Source of the DNA: Streptococcus thermophilus
Lineage (GTDB): Bacteria; Actinomycetota; Actinomycetes; Mycobacteriales; Mycobacteriaceae
NCBI GenBank assembly: GCA_900618065.1
Contig: UYIL01000003.1
Coordinates: 806,001 to 870,000 of the forward strand
Length of the DNA stretch: 64,000 bases
Direction: 5' to 3'
Shown here: piece after piece, positions 1-8,600 of the stretch
How the letters are laid out: each line of letters begins with the position of its first letter
Numbering within the stretch: the stretch's first letter is position 1
The notes under the pieces: generated by a model
Told to the model about the DNA's origin: nothing
Databases searched by the model: none
What the model saw: the letters and a program-made list of their open reading frames with translations, nothing else
Position numbers and translations under genes: made by a program

Positions 1-17
1 CGGCTCCGGTTCCTCCT

Positions 18-320
18 ATGTCATTGGCACCGCTGAAGAAACGAGTGATGATGACTGGGATTTCTAAACCGTTTCCACGACCAGACCAAGGAAGCTGGCT
101 TGAGACCATCGCGCTGTTTGAAGCCATCCGCGAAGGAAACCAACCAGCAGCCATGCGGCTTTTGGATACGTCCGCCGCACGGGAGGCCGTCCTCGGGGGA
201 CTGTTAGGACTCATCGAACTGTACTTCCGCCATGAAGAAGACAAAGTGGATAACTTTCTTACTGCCGCCCACGCCGCCGGGCCACCGCCTGCCTTTGGCT
301 GCAAGCCTTTTCTCCCTTGA
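18..320 (+). CDS. Small hypothetical protein
   Basis: An open frame of 100 codons that I do not recognise. The product is mixed-charge and soluble, with a predicted helical middle (LETIALFEAIREGN then LGGLLGLIELYF); no signal peptide or catalytic motif is seen. Three ATGs compete (18, 48, 51). None has a strong ribosome binding site, although GAAG lies upstream of the 48/51 pair, so the shorter 89-residue form is possible. The flavin reductase gene follows 40 bases after the stop on the same strand and could share the transcript. Confidence is moderate because only length and position support it. Confidence 0.45.
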   Translation: MSLAPLKKRVMMTGISKPFPRPDQGSWLETIALFEAIREGNQPAAMRLLDTSAAREAVLGGLLGLIELYFRHEEDKVDNFLTAAHAAGPPPAFGCKPFLP

Positions 321-360
321 TCGCACGTACCTACGCCCAACTAAGAAGAAAGGACTTCCT

Positions 361-942
361 ATGACCACCCCACGCATTAGTGTTATCGTCGGCAGCCTGC
401 GCCGCGGCTCATTTGCGCGCAAGATTGCACACGAAGTGCTCACAATGATCCCTGAAAACTACCAGGCAGACATCGTTGAAATCCGTGACTTGCCGCTCTA
501 TGACTTCGACTACGATGACCCCTCGGTCACGGACAAGCCCATTCCAGCTGAGTACACCACTTTCCGCGACACCATCAAGAACTCGAGCGGCGTCCTCTTT
601 GTTACCCCGGAAAATAACCGTACTATCCCTGCCTGTCTCAAGAATGCAGTGGACATCGGTTCCAAGCCCAACTCGGATGTGGCTTGGAAGAACCTTCCCG
701 CAGGTATCATCAGTCACTCTGTAGGCCGCATGGGCGGCTACAGTTCACAGAAGAACCTCCGGCTCGCCCTGTCCTACTTCGATATGCCGCTTCCTGGTCA
801 GCCCGAGGTATTCCTTGGCCAATCCCCCACCCTCTTCGAAGACTCCGGCCATCTCAATGAAGGCACCGCAGGCTTTGTCAAAGACTACGTTATACGCTTC
901 CTGCAGTTGGTCGACATGACATTAACAGCCAAGCACAGCTAG
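361..942 (+). CDS. NADPH-dependent FMN reductase family protein
   Basis: 193 residues, the usual size for the flavodoxin-like NAD(P)H:FMN/quinone reductases. The N-terminal GSLRRGS matches the flavin phosphate loop (GSxRxxS), and TPENNRTIPACLKNAVD near residues 80-97 matches the TPEYNxSxPGxLKNAxD segment over the isoalloxazine ring, with Asn where Tyr is usual. Such enzymes reduce flavins or quinones in the cytoplasm. An AAAGGA ribosome site lies 8-13 bases before this ATG; an upstream in-frame extension to 232 would lack one and would overlap the preceding gene. Whether the gene is element cargo or host is unclear, since the left attachment site is not in the window. Confidence 0.85.
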   Translation: MTTPRISVIVGSLRRGSFARKIAHEVLTMIPENYQADIVEIRDLPLYDFDYDDPSVTDKPIPAEYTTFRDTIKNSSGVLFVTPENNRTIPACLKNAVDIGSKPNSDVAWKNLPAGIISHSVGRMGGYSSQKNLRLALSYFDMPLPGQPEVFLGQSPTLFEDSGHLNEGTAGFVKDYVIRFLQLVDMTLTAKHS

Positions 943-1079
943 CGACGGCGACTAACCCTAGCCACCGCCCTCTACGAAGTACTTGAAGGCTTCTAAAGGG
1001 CCTTCTCAAAGACACAAACCCCGGATTCACACTCATCCTTGAGTTACCTGAATCTGAACCCAGGACGCTTCAAAAAACA

Positions 1080-1120
1080 CCGCTCTAATTCTTCGATTTT
1101 CGCTGAATTAGAGCGGTTTT
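1080..1120. terminator. Bidirectional Rho-independent terminator
   Basis: Perfect 12-bp arms, CCGCTCTAATTC (1080-1091) and GAATTAGAGCGG (1105-1116), are followed by TTTT and preceded by an A-rich run, so the hairpin can act in both directions. It sits between the plus-strand reductase gene and the 3' end of the minus-strand relaxase gene. The remainder of 943-1199 shows no gene. Confidence 0.8.
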
Positions 1121-1199
1121 AGCGCTGTCGCTGGACACTGACCCTGGCGACATCCTGTTAGGCCGCTACAGGGCCATACAGGGCAGGGGAGACCCCCAT

Positions 1200-2894
1200 C
1201 TACGGCTTGCCGCCGTCGGGGGACTCCTTGTCACCGTCGGGAGACTCCTTGCCACCGTCGGGGGACTCCTTGTCACCGTCGTGGTCGCGCTGTTGCTCCT
1301 GCTGGCGGCGCTTAGCGATGCGTTCCAGCGCGCGACGCAGTACTGCAGCGCTTTCCTCCTGAGTACGGTCGATGACGATCTCGCGGTACCGTTGCTTCAT
1401 CTCTGGGTTGCTGTCAATCTCGACCCGCAAAAAGTCCTGATCAACATGCGAAATCTCCTGCAACGACTGCGTTGCTTCCTCGATGATGATCTTCGCTTCC
1501 TGCTCTGCTTCCTCGCGCGTTACTGCAGCGTCACGTGTGGCCTCATCATGTTCTTCACTGCCGAATTCTTCGGCAAGGTCAAGCAGCTCATCTGCCTGAG
1601 CTTCAGCGAGACCCAGCGTCTGCTCAGCTTCTTTGCGTGCGTCACTGCGGATCTGCTCGGCTTCTTGCTCGGCCTTTTCGCGTGCTTCGCTGCGGAGCTG
1701 TTCAGCTTCCTGCTCTACACGCTTGAGCTTGGCTTCGGCGGCGCTCTCAACCTCCTTGGCACGGTCCAGCAACTCTTCCGCCTGTGCCTCGGCAAGACCC
1801 AACTCCTGTTCAGCATCCTTCTGTGCATCACCACGAATCTTTTCGGCGTCCTGCTCGGCCTTCTCGCGTGCTTCTTTGAGTACGCGCTCGGCAACCTCGC
1901 GAGCCTGCTGTTCAGCATTTTCCTGCACACGCTGGGCTTCTTCACGGGCCTGCTGCGCCCGTTCGAGTTCTTCTGCAGCTTGCTTGCGGTCTTTCGCTGC
2001 AGCATCGACATCTCGCTGTACGGAGCTGTGCTTCCGTTCCACCTCGTCCTCACGGTTCGCAAGGTCGCGCTCCCGGTCCTGCTGTTCGACGTAACGGTCA
2101 AGATTCAGCGACTCATTGTGACGTTCAGACACATCTAGCTCTACCGGGTAACCCAACGCGTACATGTGCTCTCGAAGTCCACGCTGCGCGTCGATGAACT
2201 TCTGGTTCCCGGAGATTTGTTTGCCCTTCTTCGGGCCAGATATGTACCGCACCGACTCATCAGTGTTGTACGCGATGCCGGGCCGGCAGCGGAGCTTGTC
2301 GGGATCATCCGGCTTCGGCGAGAACGTATCAGCCTGGAACTGGATGTGTGGCGTTGATTCGTCGAAGTTCATATCCCCACCGGCTACGGCATCGATGCCG
2401 CCGGGGATGAAGTTCTCGGCGAGCCAACGCATCGACTCTTCGAGATACTGCTTCGCTGCTTCGTAGTCGCGTGCTACCAGCCGAGGCCGTTTCACTTCGC
2501 GACCGTCTACCTCACTTGTGTAATAGTCCGGGATTTCTTTACACATCGACTTCGGTAGATGCACGACGAACAACGACGTTTCAAAACTGTTCTTCTGCAC
2601 GCGCACGCCGTCCATCCGGGCGTCTTGGTACGCCAAGACTTCCTCGACGGACGCAGCGCGTCGGAACGTGCCGTTGCCGTCGTTGACGAACGGAACGTTC
2701 AAATGTGCATCGGCCACCACGATGTTTGAGTTCATCGCGGCCTGATGCGCGAGATCCTGCGGATCTAATTCTCGCATCGCCTCCTTGAGGAGTCGCTTGC
2801 GATCTCCACGTGTGTCTCCGCCGCAGTTGTCACGGCGGAGATGGCGCAGATTGAACGCTGCGCGTCCCTTCTGCGCTGTAGATGTCTTCGACAT
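1200..2894 (-). CDS. Mob_Pre/MobV-like relaxase with long coiled-coil tail
   Basis: 564 residues. The N-terminal segment around residues 11-23 (RAAFNLRHLRRDN) resembles MobV motif I with a candidate nucleophilic His18, and residues 176-185 (NFDESTPHIQ) match the metal-site motif HxDExTPHxH. The first and last histidines of that motif are Asn and Gln here. From about residue 280 the protein is an Ala/Glu/Arg coiled coil with internal duplications (EKAEQ.AE.IR.DA), ending in a SPDG-rich tail of three 21-bp DNA repeats. Such enzymes nick oriT and pilot plasmid DNA during mobilization. The start at 2894 follows AAGGAA. A palindromic region lies just upstream, as expected for oriT. Confidence 0.75.
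   Translation of the reverse strand: MSKTSTAQKGRAAFNLRHLRRDNCGGDTRGDRKRLLKEAMRELDPQDLAHQAAMNSNIVVADAHLNVPFVNDGNGTFRRAASVEEVLAYQDARMDGVRVQKNSFETSLFVVHLPKSMCKEIPDYYTSEVDGREVKRPRLVARDYEAAKQYLEESMRWLAENFIPGGIDAVAGGDMNFDESTPHIQFQADTFSPKPDDPDKLRCRPGIAYNTDESVRYISGPKKGKQISGNQKFIDAQRGLREHMYALGYPVELDVSERHNESLNLDRYVEQQDRERDLANREDEVERKHSSVQRDVDAAAKDRKQAAEELERAQQAREEAQRVQENAEQQAREVAERVLKEAREKAEQDAEKIRGDAQKDAEQELGLAEAQAEELLDRAKEVESAAEAKLKRVEQEAEQLRSEAREKAEQEAEQIRSDARKEAEQTLGLAEAQADELLDLAEEFGSEEHDEATRDAAVTREEAEQEAKIIIEEATQSLQEISHVDQDFLRVEIDSNPEMKQRYREIVIDRTQEESAAVLRRALERIAKRRQQEQQRDHDGDKESPDGGKESPDGDKESPDGGKP
1205..1272. repeat. 21-bp tandem repeat in relaxase tail
   Basis: Three near-identical 21-bp units (consensus begins CCGTCGGGGGACTCCTTG) encode the repeated heptapeptide K-E-S-P-D-G-(D/G) at the relaxase C terminus. 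Unit differences are single substitutions, which suggests slippage expansion. Confidence 0.75.
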
Positions 2895-2972
2895 ATCTGC
2901 GTTCCTTGTGTTGAGGTGTGCGCGTACACGGAGCCTCTGTCTTCGACCCCTCCATGTACCCGCGCACATGAC

Positions 2973-3123
2973 GAACTTGAGTTTCCTGGGGACTCCGCGA
3001 ATGTTCTGGAGCCTCTGCTTCGCCCCTCCAAAACATTCTACCCCAACAAACTCAAGTTCTTTAGCCCCCTAAAGACCTCAGTCTAGCCACCTCGCAAGCT
3101 CGGAGAACTGAGGTCTTGAGGGG
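2973..3123. other. Candidate oriT: nested inverted repeats
   Basis: Upstream of the relaxase gene lie nested palindromes. Outer arms GAACTTGAGTTT (2973-2984) and AAACTCAAGTTC (3048-3059) are perfect. Inner arms at 2999-3011 and 3026-3038 (GAATGTTCTGGAG / CTCCAAAACATTC) differ at one base. A second hairpin has 17-bp arms at 3066-3082 and 3107-3123 with one mismatch. MobV-type oriTs are nested inverted repeats directly upstream of the mob gene, so placement and form fit. The nick site is not identifiable by eye. Confidence 0.5.
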
Positions 3124-3125
3124 GC

Positions 3126-3713
3126 GCCTGCAGCGGGCAATCGCTCGCGGAAAAACCCTCCCTATTCGGTCGGCTTTTTCCGCTTCGCCCTTTCGAGAAA
3201 CACTGCGTGACCTGCGAAGATCGCTGTGGCGATCTCCTTGGCCCCGCAGCAGTGCAGTGGGCTACGCGGCGCTGGCGCCCCGCTTTAGCCCCTGCCGATA
3301 GCCTCGTTCGCTGCGCTTTCGAGGCTATATAACCGACACAATAATTTTGTGGCGGTCTTCGAGTGGCACGCTATTCGCGGCCAATTTTGTCCGTCGCACA
3401 TGGTGCGCGACATTTTCCCTGCTCGCGCAGTGAAAACAGGGCTTTTGGAAAAAGTCCCGGCGTCGCACCCCCTTATACTGGTTTTGGTTTTCAGCGTCGA
3501 TTTTCGACCCTGACACACAAAGCACGCCTTCGCTGCAGGTCAGGGACCCAAATGGCGGTCTTCGACCCACCGCTTTTTGTCCGCAACCGGTCTTCGAGTG
3601 ACCCATTTTCATATCGCGCGATATATCACGCTGCGACGATCTGTAGACCCGTCGTTGCCCAGGCACGGCCAAGGGCACGACGATGGCTGCTCACACACGA
3701 AAACCCCACCCTT
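3126..3713. other. Non-coding stretch with iteron-like repeats and palindromes
   Basis: No convincing gene. It contains a 9-bp-arm hairpin (ATAGCCTCG 3298-3306 / CGAGGCTAT 3320-3328), GATCGC/GCGATC arms (3219-3224 / 3229-3234), three direct copies of CGGTCTTCGA (3353, 3556, 3588; the first and third extend to CGGTCTTCGAGTG), and a perfect 14-bp palindrome ATATCGCGCGATAT at 3611-3624. This could be plasmid control or origin sequence; its function is not shown. Confidence 0.5.
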
Positions 3714-3747
3714 TGGACTAGCCCCCGAAAGTTGGACTGGTTTAATG

Positions 3748-4569
3748 CTAGGCGGTTAGGGGCTTAAGGGTCTGATTCCGATATTGCATCGGGGTCAGGC
3801 CCTTGAGTCGTTCTTGGATGCGTTCGGTGTTGTACCACTCGATGTACTCGTCGACAGCTTGGTTGAACTCCTCGACGGTGTCGAAGACTTCGCCGTGGTA
3901 CATCTCCGCTTTCAAGTGCCCGAAGAAATTCTCCATTATCGCGTTGTCGTAGCAGTTGGCTTTGCGCGACATCGACTGAACACCGCCGTTGTCGTGGATC
4001 AGATTGCGCCAGGACGAGTGCTGGTACTGGAAGCCTTGATCGGTGTGCATCATCCACCCGGGTTCAGGTGCACACGCCACGATCGCTTTGGCCAAAGCGG
4101 CGGCGGTAAAGGCTGTCGACGGCGATGTAGCCACGGTGTGGGCGACGATTGAGCGGTCGAACAGATCCATCACCGGCGACAGATACACCTTGCGACCTGC
4201 GATCCTGAACTCGGTGACGTCGCTGACAAAGGCGGTGTTTGGCGCATCCGGGGTGAACTTGCGTTCAAGCTTGTTGTCAGCAATATGGCTGAACGCTCCG
4301 GCGTAGGAAACATAAGGCCTACGTTGGCGGATCTTGGCGCGAAGCCCCATTTCACGCATGAGCTTGTAGACGAGTTTGTGGTTGACCACCCAGCCCTGAT
4401 TGCGCAGGTCCATAAGGACTCGCCTATAACCGTAGCGATGCTTGTTGCGTTCGAAGCTTTCTAGGATTGCTTGCTTGAGCGCAGCGTGTTTATCCGGCTC
4501 GTTGAGTCGTTTTTGGTGGTAGAAGAACGTCGCCCGTGGGATACCTGCCGCGTCTAAGAGGTACTCCAA
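3748..4569 (-). CDS. IS3-family transposase OrfB (DDE integrase domain)
   Basis: The rve-type catalytic half of the transposase. It begins with an HTH_21-like segment (KHRYGYRRVLMDLRNQG), followed by the DDE core: Asp in FVSDVTEF, Asp in MMHTDQGFQYQ and Glu in NCYDNAIMENFFGHLK. The spacing of the last two fits the D-35-E rule of this family. The given start is a TTG, but the frame is open further upstream past the slippery site at 4641-4647, so the natural product is probably the OrfAB fusion made by -1 frameshifting rather than a separately initiated protein. Confidence 0.9.
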   Translation of the reverse strand: MEYLLDAAGIPRATFFYHQKRLNEPDKHAALKQAILESFERNKHRYGYRRVLMDLRNQGWVVNHKLVYKLMREMGLRAKIRQRRPYVSYAGAFSHIADNKLERKFTPDAPNTAFVSDVTEFRIAGRKVYLSPVMDLFDRSIVAHTVATSPSTAFTAAALAKAIVACAPEPGWMMHTDQGFQYQHSSWRNLIHDNGGVQSMSRKANCYDNAIMENFFGHLKAEMYHGEVFDTVEEFNQAVDEYIEWYNTERIQERLKGLTPMQYRNQTLKPLTA

Positions 4570-4607
4570 GCGGTGCTTTGACTTGAGGATGACGATCGCC
4601 TGGACTT

Positions 4608-5090
4608 TCAGGCGCGTCCCTGCTTCCTCAAGTCCCGCAATTTTTTTAGGTAGGCGTTTTCCGCTTCCAGCTGCTCGATCTGGCGACGCAGCTTTTCCTC
4701 CTCGGTGAGCACCTTCGGCGCTGACGAGCCTTTGGGCCTGCCGATCGGTTTCGGTTTTAACGCCTCATCGCCGCCTTTGCGCCATTTCAATGACCAGTCT
4801 TTGACAAGCTGATCTGAAGACAAGCCAAACTCGCGTGCAAGATCCATCTTCGTTTCGCCAGCGAGGTGGCGTTCGACGATTTCCTTCTTGATCTCGAACG
4901 AGTACTGCTGCGTTCTCGGTTTCTCCACGAGACAAAGCCTGCCATGTAGCTGAAACCGCCGATAGAGGGCGCGCGATGCGTACTTCGAAACCTTGACAAC
5001 GCTCGCGGCGGCTTGGTGCCCCATGCCCTGCTCGAAAAGATCAACCAACTGCTCGCGCTGAGTTTCACTCAGCGAACTTCGTGGTCTCAA
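4608..5090 (-). CDS. IS3-family transposase OrfA (HTH and leucine zipper)
   Basis: About 160 residues with two helix-turn-helix-like segments (SETQREQLVDLFEQGMG and KKEIVERHLAGETKMDLAREFG) and a C-terminal leucine-zipper region (EEKLRRQIEQLEAENAYLKKL), as in IS150-group OrfA proteins that bind the element ends. The probable start is TTG at 5090, nine bases after GGGGAG. The longer open frame upstream runs across the terminal repeat and is not credible as coding. The frame ends at 4608 just after the slippery A-run. Confidence 0.85.
   Translation of the reverse strand: MRPRSSLSETQREQLVDLFEQGMGHQAAASVVKVSKYASRALYRRFQLHGRLCLVEKPRTQQYSFEIKKEIVERHLAGETKMDLAREFGLSSDQLVKDWSLKWRKGGDEALKPKPIGRPKGSSAPKVLTEEEKLRRQIEQLEAENAYLKKLRDLRKQGRA
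4641..4647 (-). other. Programmed -1 frameshift site (A7) of the IS
   Basis: On the coding strand OrfA reads CTA AAA AAA TTG. Slipping back one base on the A7 run joins it to the open frame that continues into OrfB. This is the standard way IS3-family elements make the OrfAB transposase. Confidence 0.75.
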
Positions 5091-5155
5091 TGACAACTGC
5101 TCCCCACTAGTCGGTAACTGATTTCTCAGTCCAACTAATGGGGAGCAGTTCACTT

Positions 5156-5252
5156 GCGAGCGGGGTTTGTGCTCTCGATACGAGCCACGGCAGTACACCG
5201 TGGCACCCTTCGGCTGTACACGTAAGCGGTGACTGCGTGTACAGCCTGACGG
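5156..5252. other. Split terminator remnant and two hairpins
   Basis: GGGGTTT (5162-5168) pairs with AAACCCC (3701-3707) on the other side of the IS. With the IS and one CTT removed they form a 7-bp stem followed on the minus strand by TTTT, a terminator for the gene ending at 5253. Next to it are hairpins CCACGG/CCGTGG (5185-5190 / 5198-5203) and an 11-bp perfect GGCTGTACACG/CGTGTACAGCC (5212-5222 / 5236-5246). Confidence 0.6.
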
Positions 5253-5525
5253 CTAGTTCTGTACGTCCTCGGGCGGACGGTCAGGACCGTCGTCGCCCTC
5301 GTTGCTGCTCGGCGACGGAGCACCGTCTTTTGGTTTCGCCGCCTTGTCGTCGTCGGTGGATGCAGGCTTGTTGCCGTTGAGTATCGTCTCGAACTCTTTG
5401 GCATACCCGTGCATCTTTGCTAGCCGTTCCTTCGCCGCCTTGTGTGCACGGCGGGCTTCATTCACGGCATCTTTGGCCCGCTGCTCTTCGAGCTTCGCGG
5501 CCTCGTAGTCGTCTTGAAACGACAT
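5253..5525 (-). CDS. Small charged hypothetical protein downstream of the replicase
   Basis: 90 residues, not recognised. Residues 1-50 form a basic/acidic amphipathic helix (DDYEAAKLEEQRAKDAVNEARRAHKAAKERLAKM), likely coiled coil. The last 35 residues are disordered and acidic with Pro/Ser (PSPSSNEGDDGPDRPPED). AGGAG precedes the ATG. It follows the large polymerase gene by 89 bases on the same strand, so it may be an accessory of the replication module; that role is inferred from position only. Confidence 0.65.
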   Translation of the reverse strand: MSFQDDYEAAKLEEQRAKDAVNEARRAHKAAKERLAKMHGYAKEFETILNGNKPASTDDDKAAKPKDGAPSPSSNEGDDGPDRPPEDVQN

Positions 5526-5614
5526 GTGATCTTCTCCTTGGTTGGGTCTTTGTGTTCGGCTGGATCACCCACACGCGGCGGACCACGTGTGGGTTGTAGA
5601 ACGCTCACCTCGCA

Positions 5615-8600
5615 TCAGTCCTTGCATCCAGCCCAGGACGCAGCAGGGCCAGCTGAGTCAGACAAGACGGGCACTTCAACACCGCCCTTGCAGGGCAGTA
5701 CCACAGCCTTGAACGCATCCATCACGGTGCGTTTGATGTCCTCTGCGCGGTCGCGTGGCACTGAGAGCACAATCTCGTCGTGGACGAAGATGCGCACCAT
5801 CTCCAGCACCTCTTGAGGCAAGTTCAGCACGCCTTCGAGGAAGACGTCTCGGGCCGTGCCTTGGCCGTATGCGGCAGGTGCTTGGGTGTACGCCGTGTCG
5901 CGTCCGACAGTCACCCGGCGACCGAAGCCCGTGGCGATCCAGCCGAGAGCCTCGGCGTGCTTGCGCAAGTGATCTTTGAACGCTTCGAGTTGCGGGAACT
6001 CGAAGTGCAAACGGTCCAGCTGCTCCTTCGCCTCGACCTCGGAGATGCCAGCGTGGGATGCAAAACTCTTTGGCCCCATGCCGTAGTTCGCGGCGTGGCC
6101 GAGCGCCTTCGCGTCGGACCTGCGAGACGCATCGCCGAAGACGCGAATAGCCATCTCCGTGTGCGCGTCACGGCCAGGGGCGAAGAGTGCAGCGTAGGCA
6201 GCATCTCCGCTACCCGCTGCCATGCAGCGCGCGTCGATCTGCGACAGATCCACCGAGATCAGCTCCTCGTCGGCGCTATCGGCCACGATCATCTCGCGCT
6301 GGCGGATGAGCCGCTCATCACGCGAACCGAACACCGTCATGCCGGGGTTCGTTGTGCTCAACCGGCCCGTGGCCTGACTCGACGTGATGTGTGGATACAC
6401 CCGCTCACCGCGCAGATATTTCTTAATCGTTGCCGCTGGGGTGGAGGACTGCAGCACTGTTATCAGCTTCTCGGCCAGCTCGACAACCTCAGACACGTCA
6501 GCGTGGTCCGCCGCGACCTGTTTGAACGCTGGCGCACTGATGCTGATCGCGCCCTTAGCAGTGAGCGGAACAGCAACGCCGAACCTGTCGAGGTAGTCGG
6601 CGATAGCTTGTTTGCCCTTATCGGTCATCCAGGGCTTTTTCCCCTTATCAGGGATACCAACAGTGCTCACGAGCCAGGCGCGGATCTCAGACACAACGGC
6701 TGCTTCCTCTGCGAGAAACTCGTCGACCTTGGCTGTATCGACGCGCACACCGTGCGACTCGACAACGCTTAGCGCGTGTATTTTCTCGTGCTCACGGCGC
6801 AGGTAGTCCTCGCCAACAGCCTCGATCGTGGCAGGCACAAGCTTCTCGTAGACCGCTACGTTGGCACGCACGTCCTGCAGCGCGTATTCGACGTACTCGG
6901 GGTTGTCCACCGGAATCTTGTCGAACCCGCCGTGCTGCTTCGCCAGCACCTTGAGAGCAGACTCGCTACCTGCCAGCAGTTTGCCGTCGACGCCACACCT
7001 GCGGGCAACAGCATCGAGGTTGTACTTGAGGTTACGATCACCGCCAGCAGCCAGGCGGGACATGACAAGGGTGTCGCGCACCTTGCCGGCCTTGATCAGC
7101 GCACCGACGTCGAGGCCGTAGAGGCGCTGCAGAACGGGCAGATCATACTGCACGATGTTGTGGCCGACGATAGTGTCTGCACTCTCTAGCAGCGGGATAA
7201 GTTCACCAGCAATGTCGGTGGTGGTGACAGGCTCGGCACCGTTGACAGAGTAGGCGGCAAGACGCACGAAGCCAGGATCATCGGTGACGTGCTGGTCATC
7301 TGCGCTGTCAGTCTCAGTGTCAAACACGACGATGGTGCTGTCAGCCGGTGCTGCAGGCTCATCGACTGTTTCTGCAGGTGGTGGCGTTTGCGGGGTCTGG
7401 GGAGGTCCACCACCGTTTCCGCCGTCACCACCACTGCCGTCAGCCCCATCATCATCGTCAGGATCGACACATACAACCTGGAATCGCTTCGTGTGGTTGA
7501 CCGTTCCGGCGCTTCGTAGCACATAGCCGTCGAAGGGCCGGTCCTGAAAACGGGTGTACAGACGACCAAGGCGCTGGGCCTTCGCGTTCTCCACCGCCCA
7601 GAGATCCGAGGGCAGGGGTACAAATCCACCGGAGAGGCTTTGCTTTTCAATGGCCCTCTGCGCTTCGAAGGCGAGGAACGGCTTGTCGCCGAAGACGCTG
7701 TGTAGCCACGCTACATGAGCAAGATCCTCTAACTCGCTCTCGTCGGAGGCCTTACGCCACTCGCGTACGCCCTCCATCAGATCGCTGCGGCCTGCAAAGG
7801 CCAAGATACCGCCGACAGTGAAATACCACTCTTCGAAGCCACCGGTGTCATAGCCGGTAGGAGGTGCGGGCTTGCCAGCAACAATCCACGCGCGGATCAA
7901 TGTATGCGCTGCTTCGAGGAGCTTTTTACGGTTCTGGCGTACCCAATCCAGAAGCCTTGGGTACTTAAAATCATCCCTTGCCTCAGGGTTGACCAAATCC
8001 GTATGCAGTTTAATGGGATTCGTACGACGCGACATGTCTTTGCGCGATGCGACGTTCTTGCCGATAGCGATGACACAGGCACCATTCGGCACAGACCTAT
8101 GCTCCGATTTACCCAGAGTACGGCCAGCGTAGTCCACGGCAGAGATCATGGAGGCCAATGCCTCACTCTCCAAACCACTACTAGCCTCGTCAAAGATCAA
8201 CAGGGTACGGCCCGCCAAAAGCGCTGAGAAGATCACCTTGTCCATCTCTTCGTCACTGAAGGGAATCCTTTGTGGCGGGGCGGCGCGACCCGTTACGATG
8301 ATGCTGGCGACATCGACCAGCTTGTTTTTGCCCGTACCCTGCTTATTTGCCGAAACAAGACTCAGGGGTACCGTGTCACAAACAGCCCGGGTAAGCAGAG
8401 TTAGCACGACACTTACACCACGGGTGCGATCAGCCTCCGAGGCAAAAGGGAAGTCACAGAACGGTTCCAACAACGTCTCAAGCGCTTCCTGGGCATCGTC
8501 GGAAGTAGGAGCGTCGGGTACGTGGAATCCTTCAAGGTCTTCTGAAAGGTCTACATACCGACGTGTCTCAGCGTTGTAACCAGGCTCGCAGATAATATTT

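Larger units (their letters stand above)
3714..5152 (-). mobile_element. Complete IS3-family (IS150-like) insertion sequence
   Basis: A 1439-bp element with 26-bp imperfect terminal inverted repeats. Both ends begin TG, share ACT at positions 4-6, a C-run, and then the identical AGTTGGACTG. The left end starts at 3714 and the right end at 5152. The flanking CTT at 3711-3713 and 5153-5155 is a 3-bp target duplication. It carries two overlapping minus-strand frames encoding the HTH/leucine-zipper OrfA and the DDE OrfB. Both frames and both ends are intact, so it is probably still active or recently arrived. Confidence 0.92.

Noticed and set aside
1281..2138. Long plus-strand open frame opposite the relaxase coiled coil
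   Set aside because: It is the shadow of a Glu/Ala-rich coiled-coil gene; low-complexity Leu/Phe/Cys composition and no ribosome site.
3363..3767. Plus-strand frame in the element's gene-free stretch
   Set aside because: It crosses the IS left end and the target duplication and has no ribosome site or recognisable domain.
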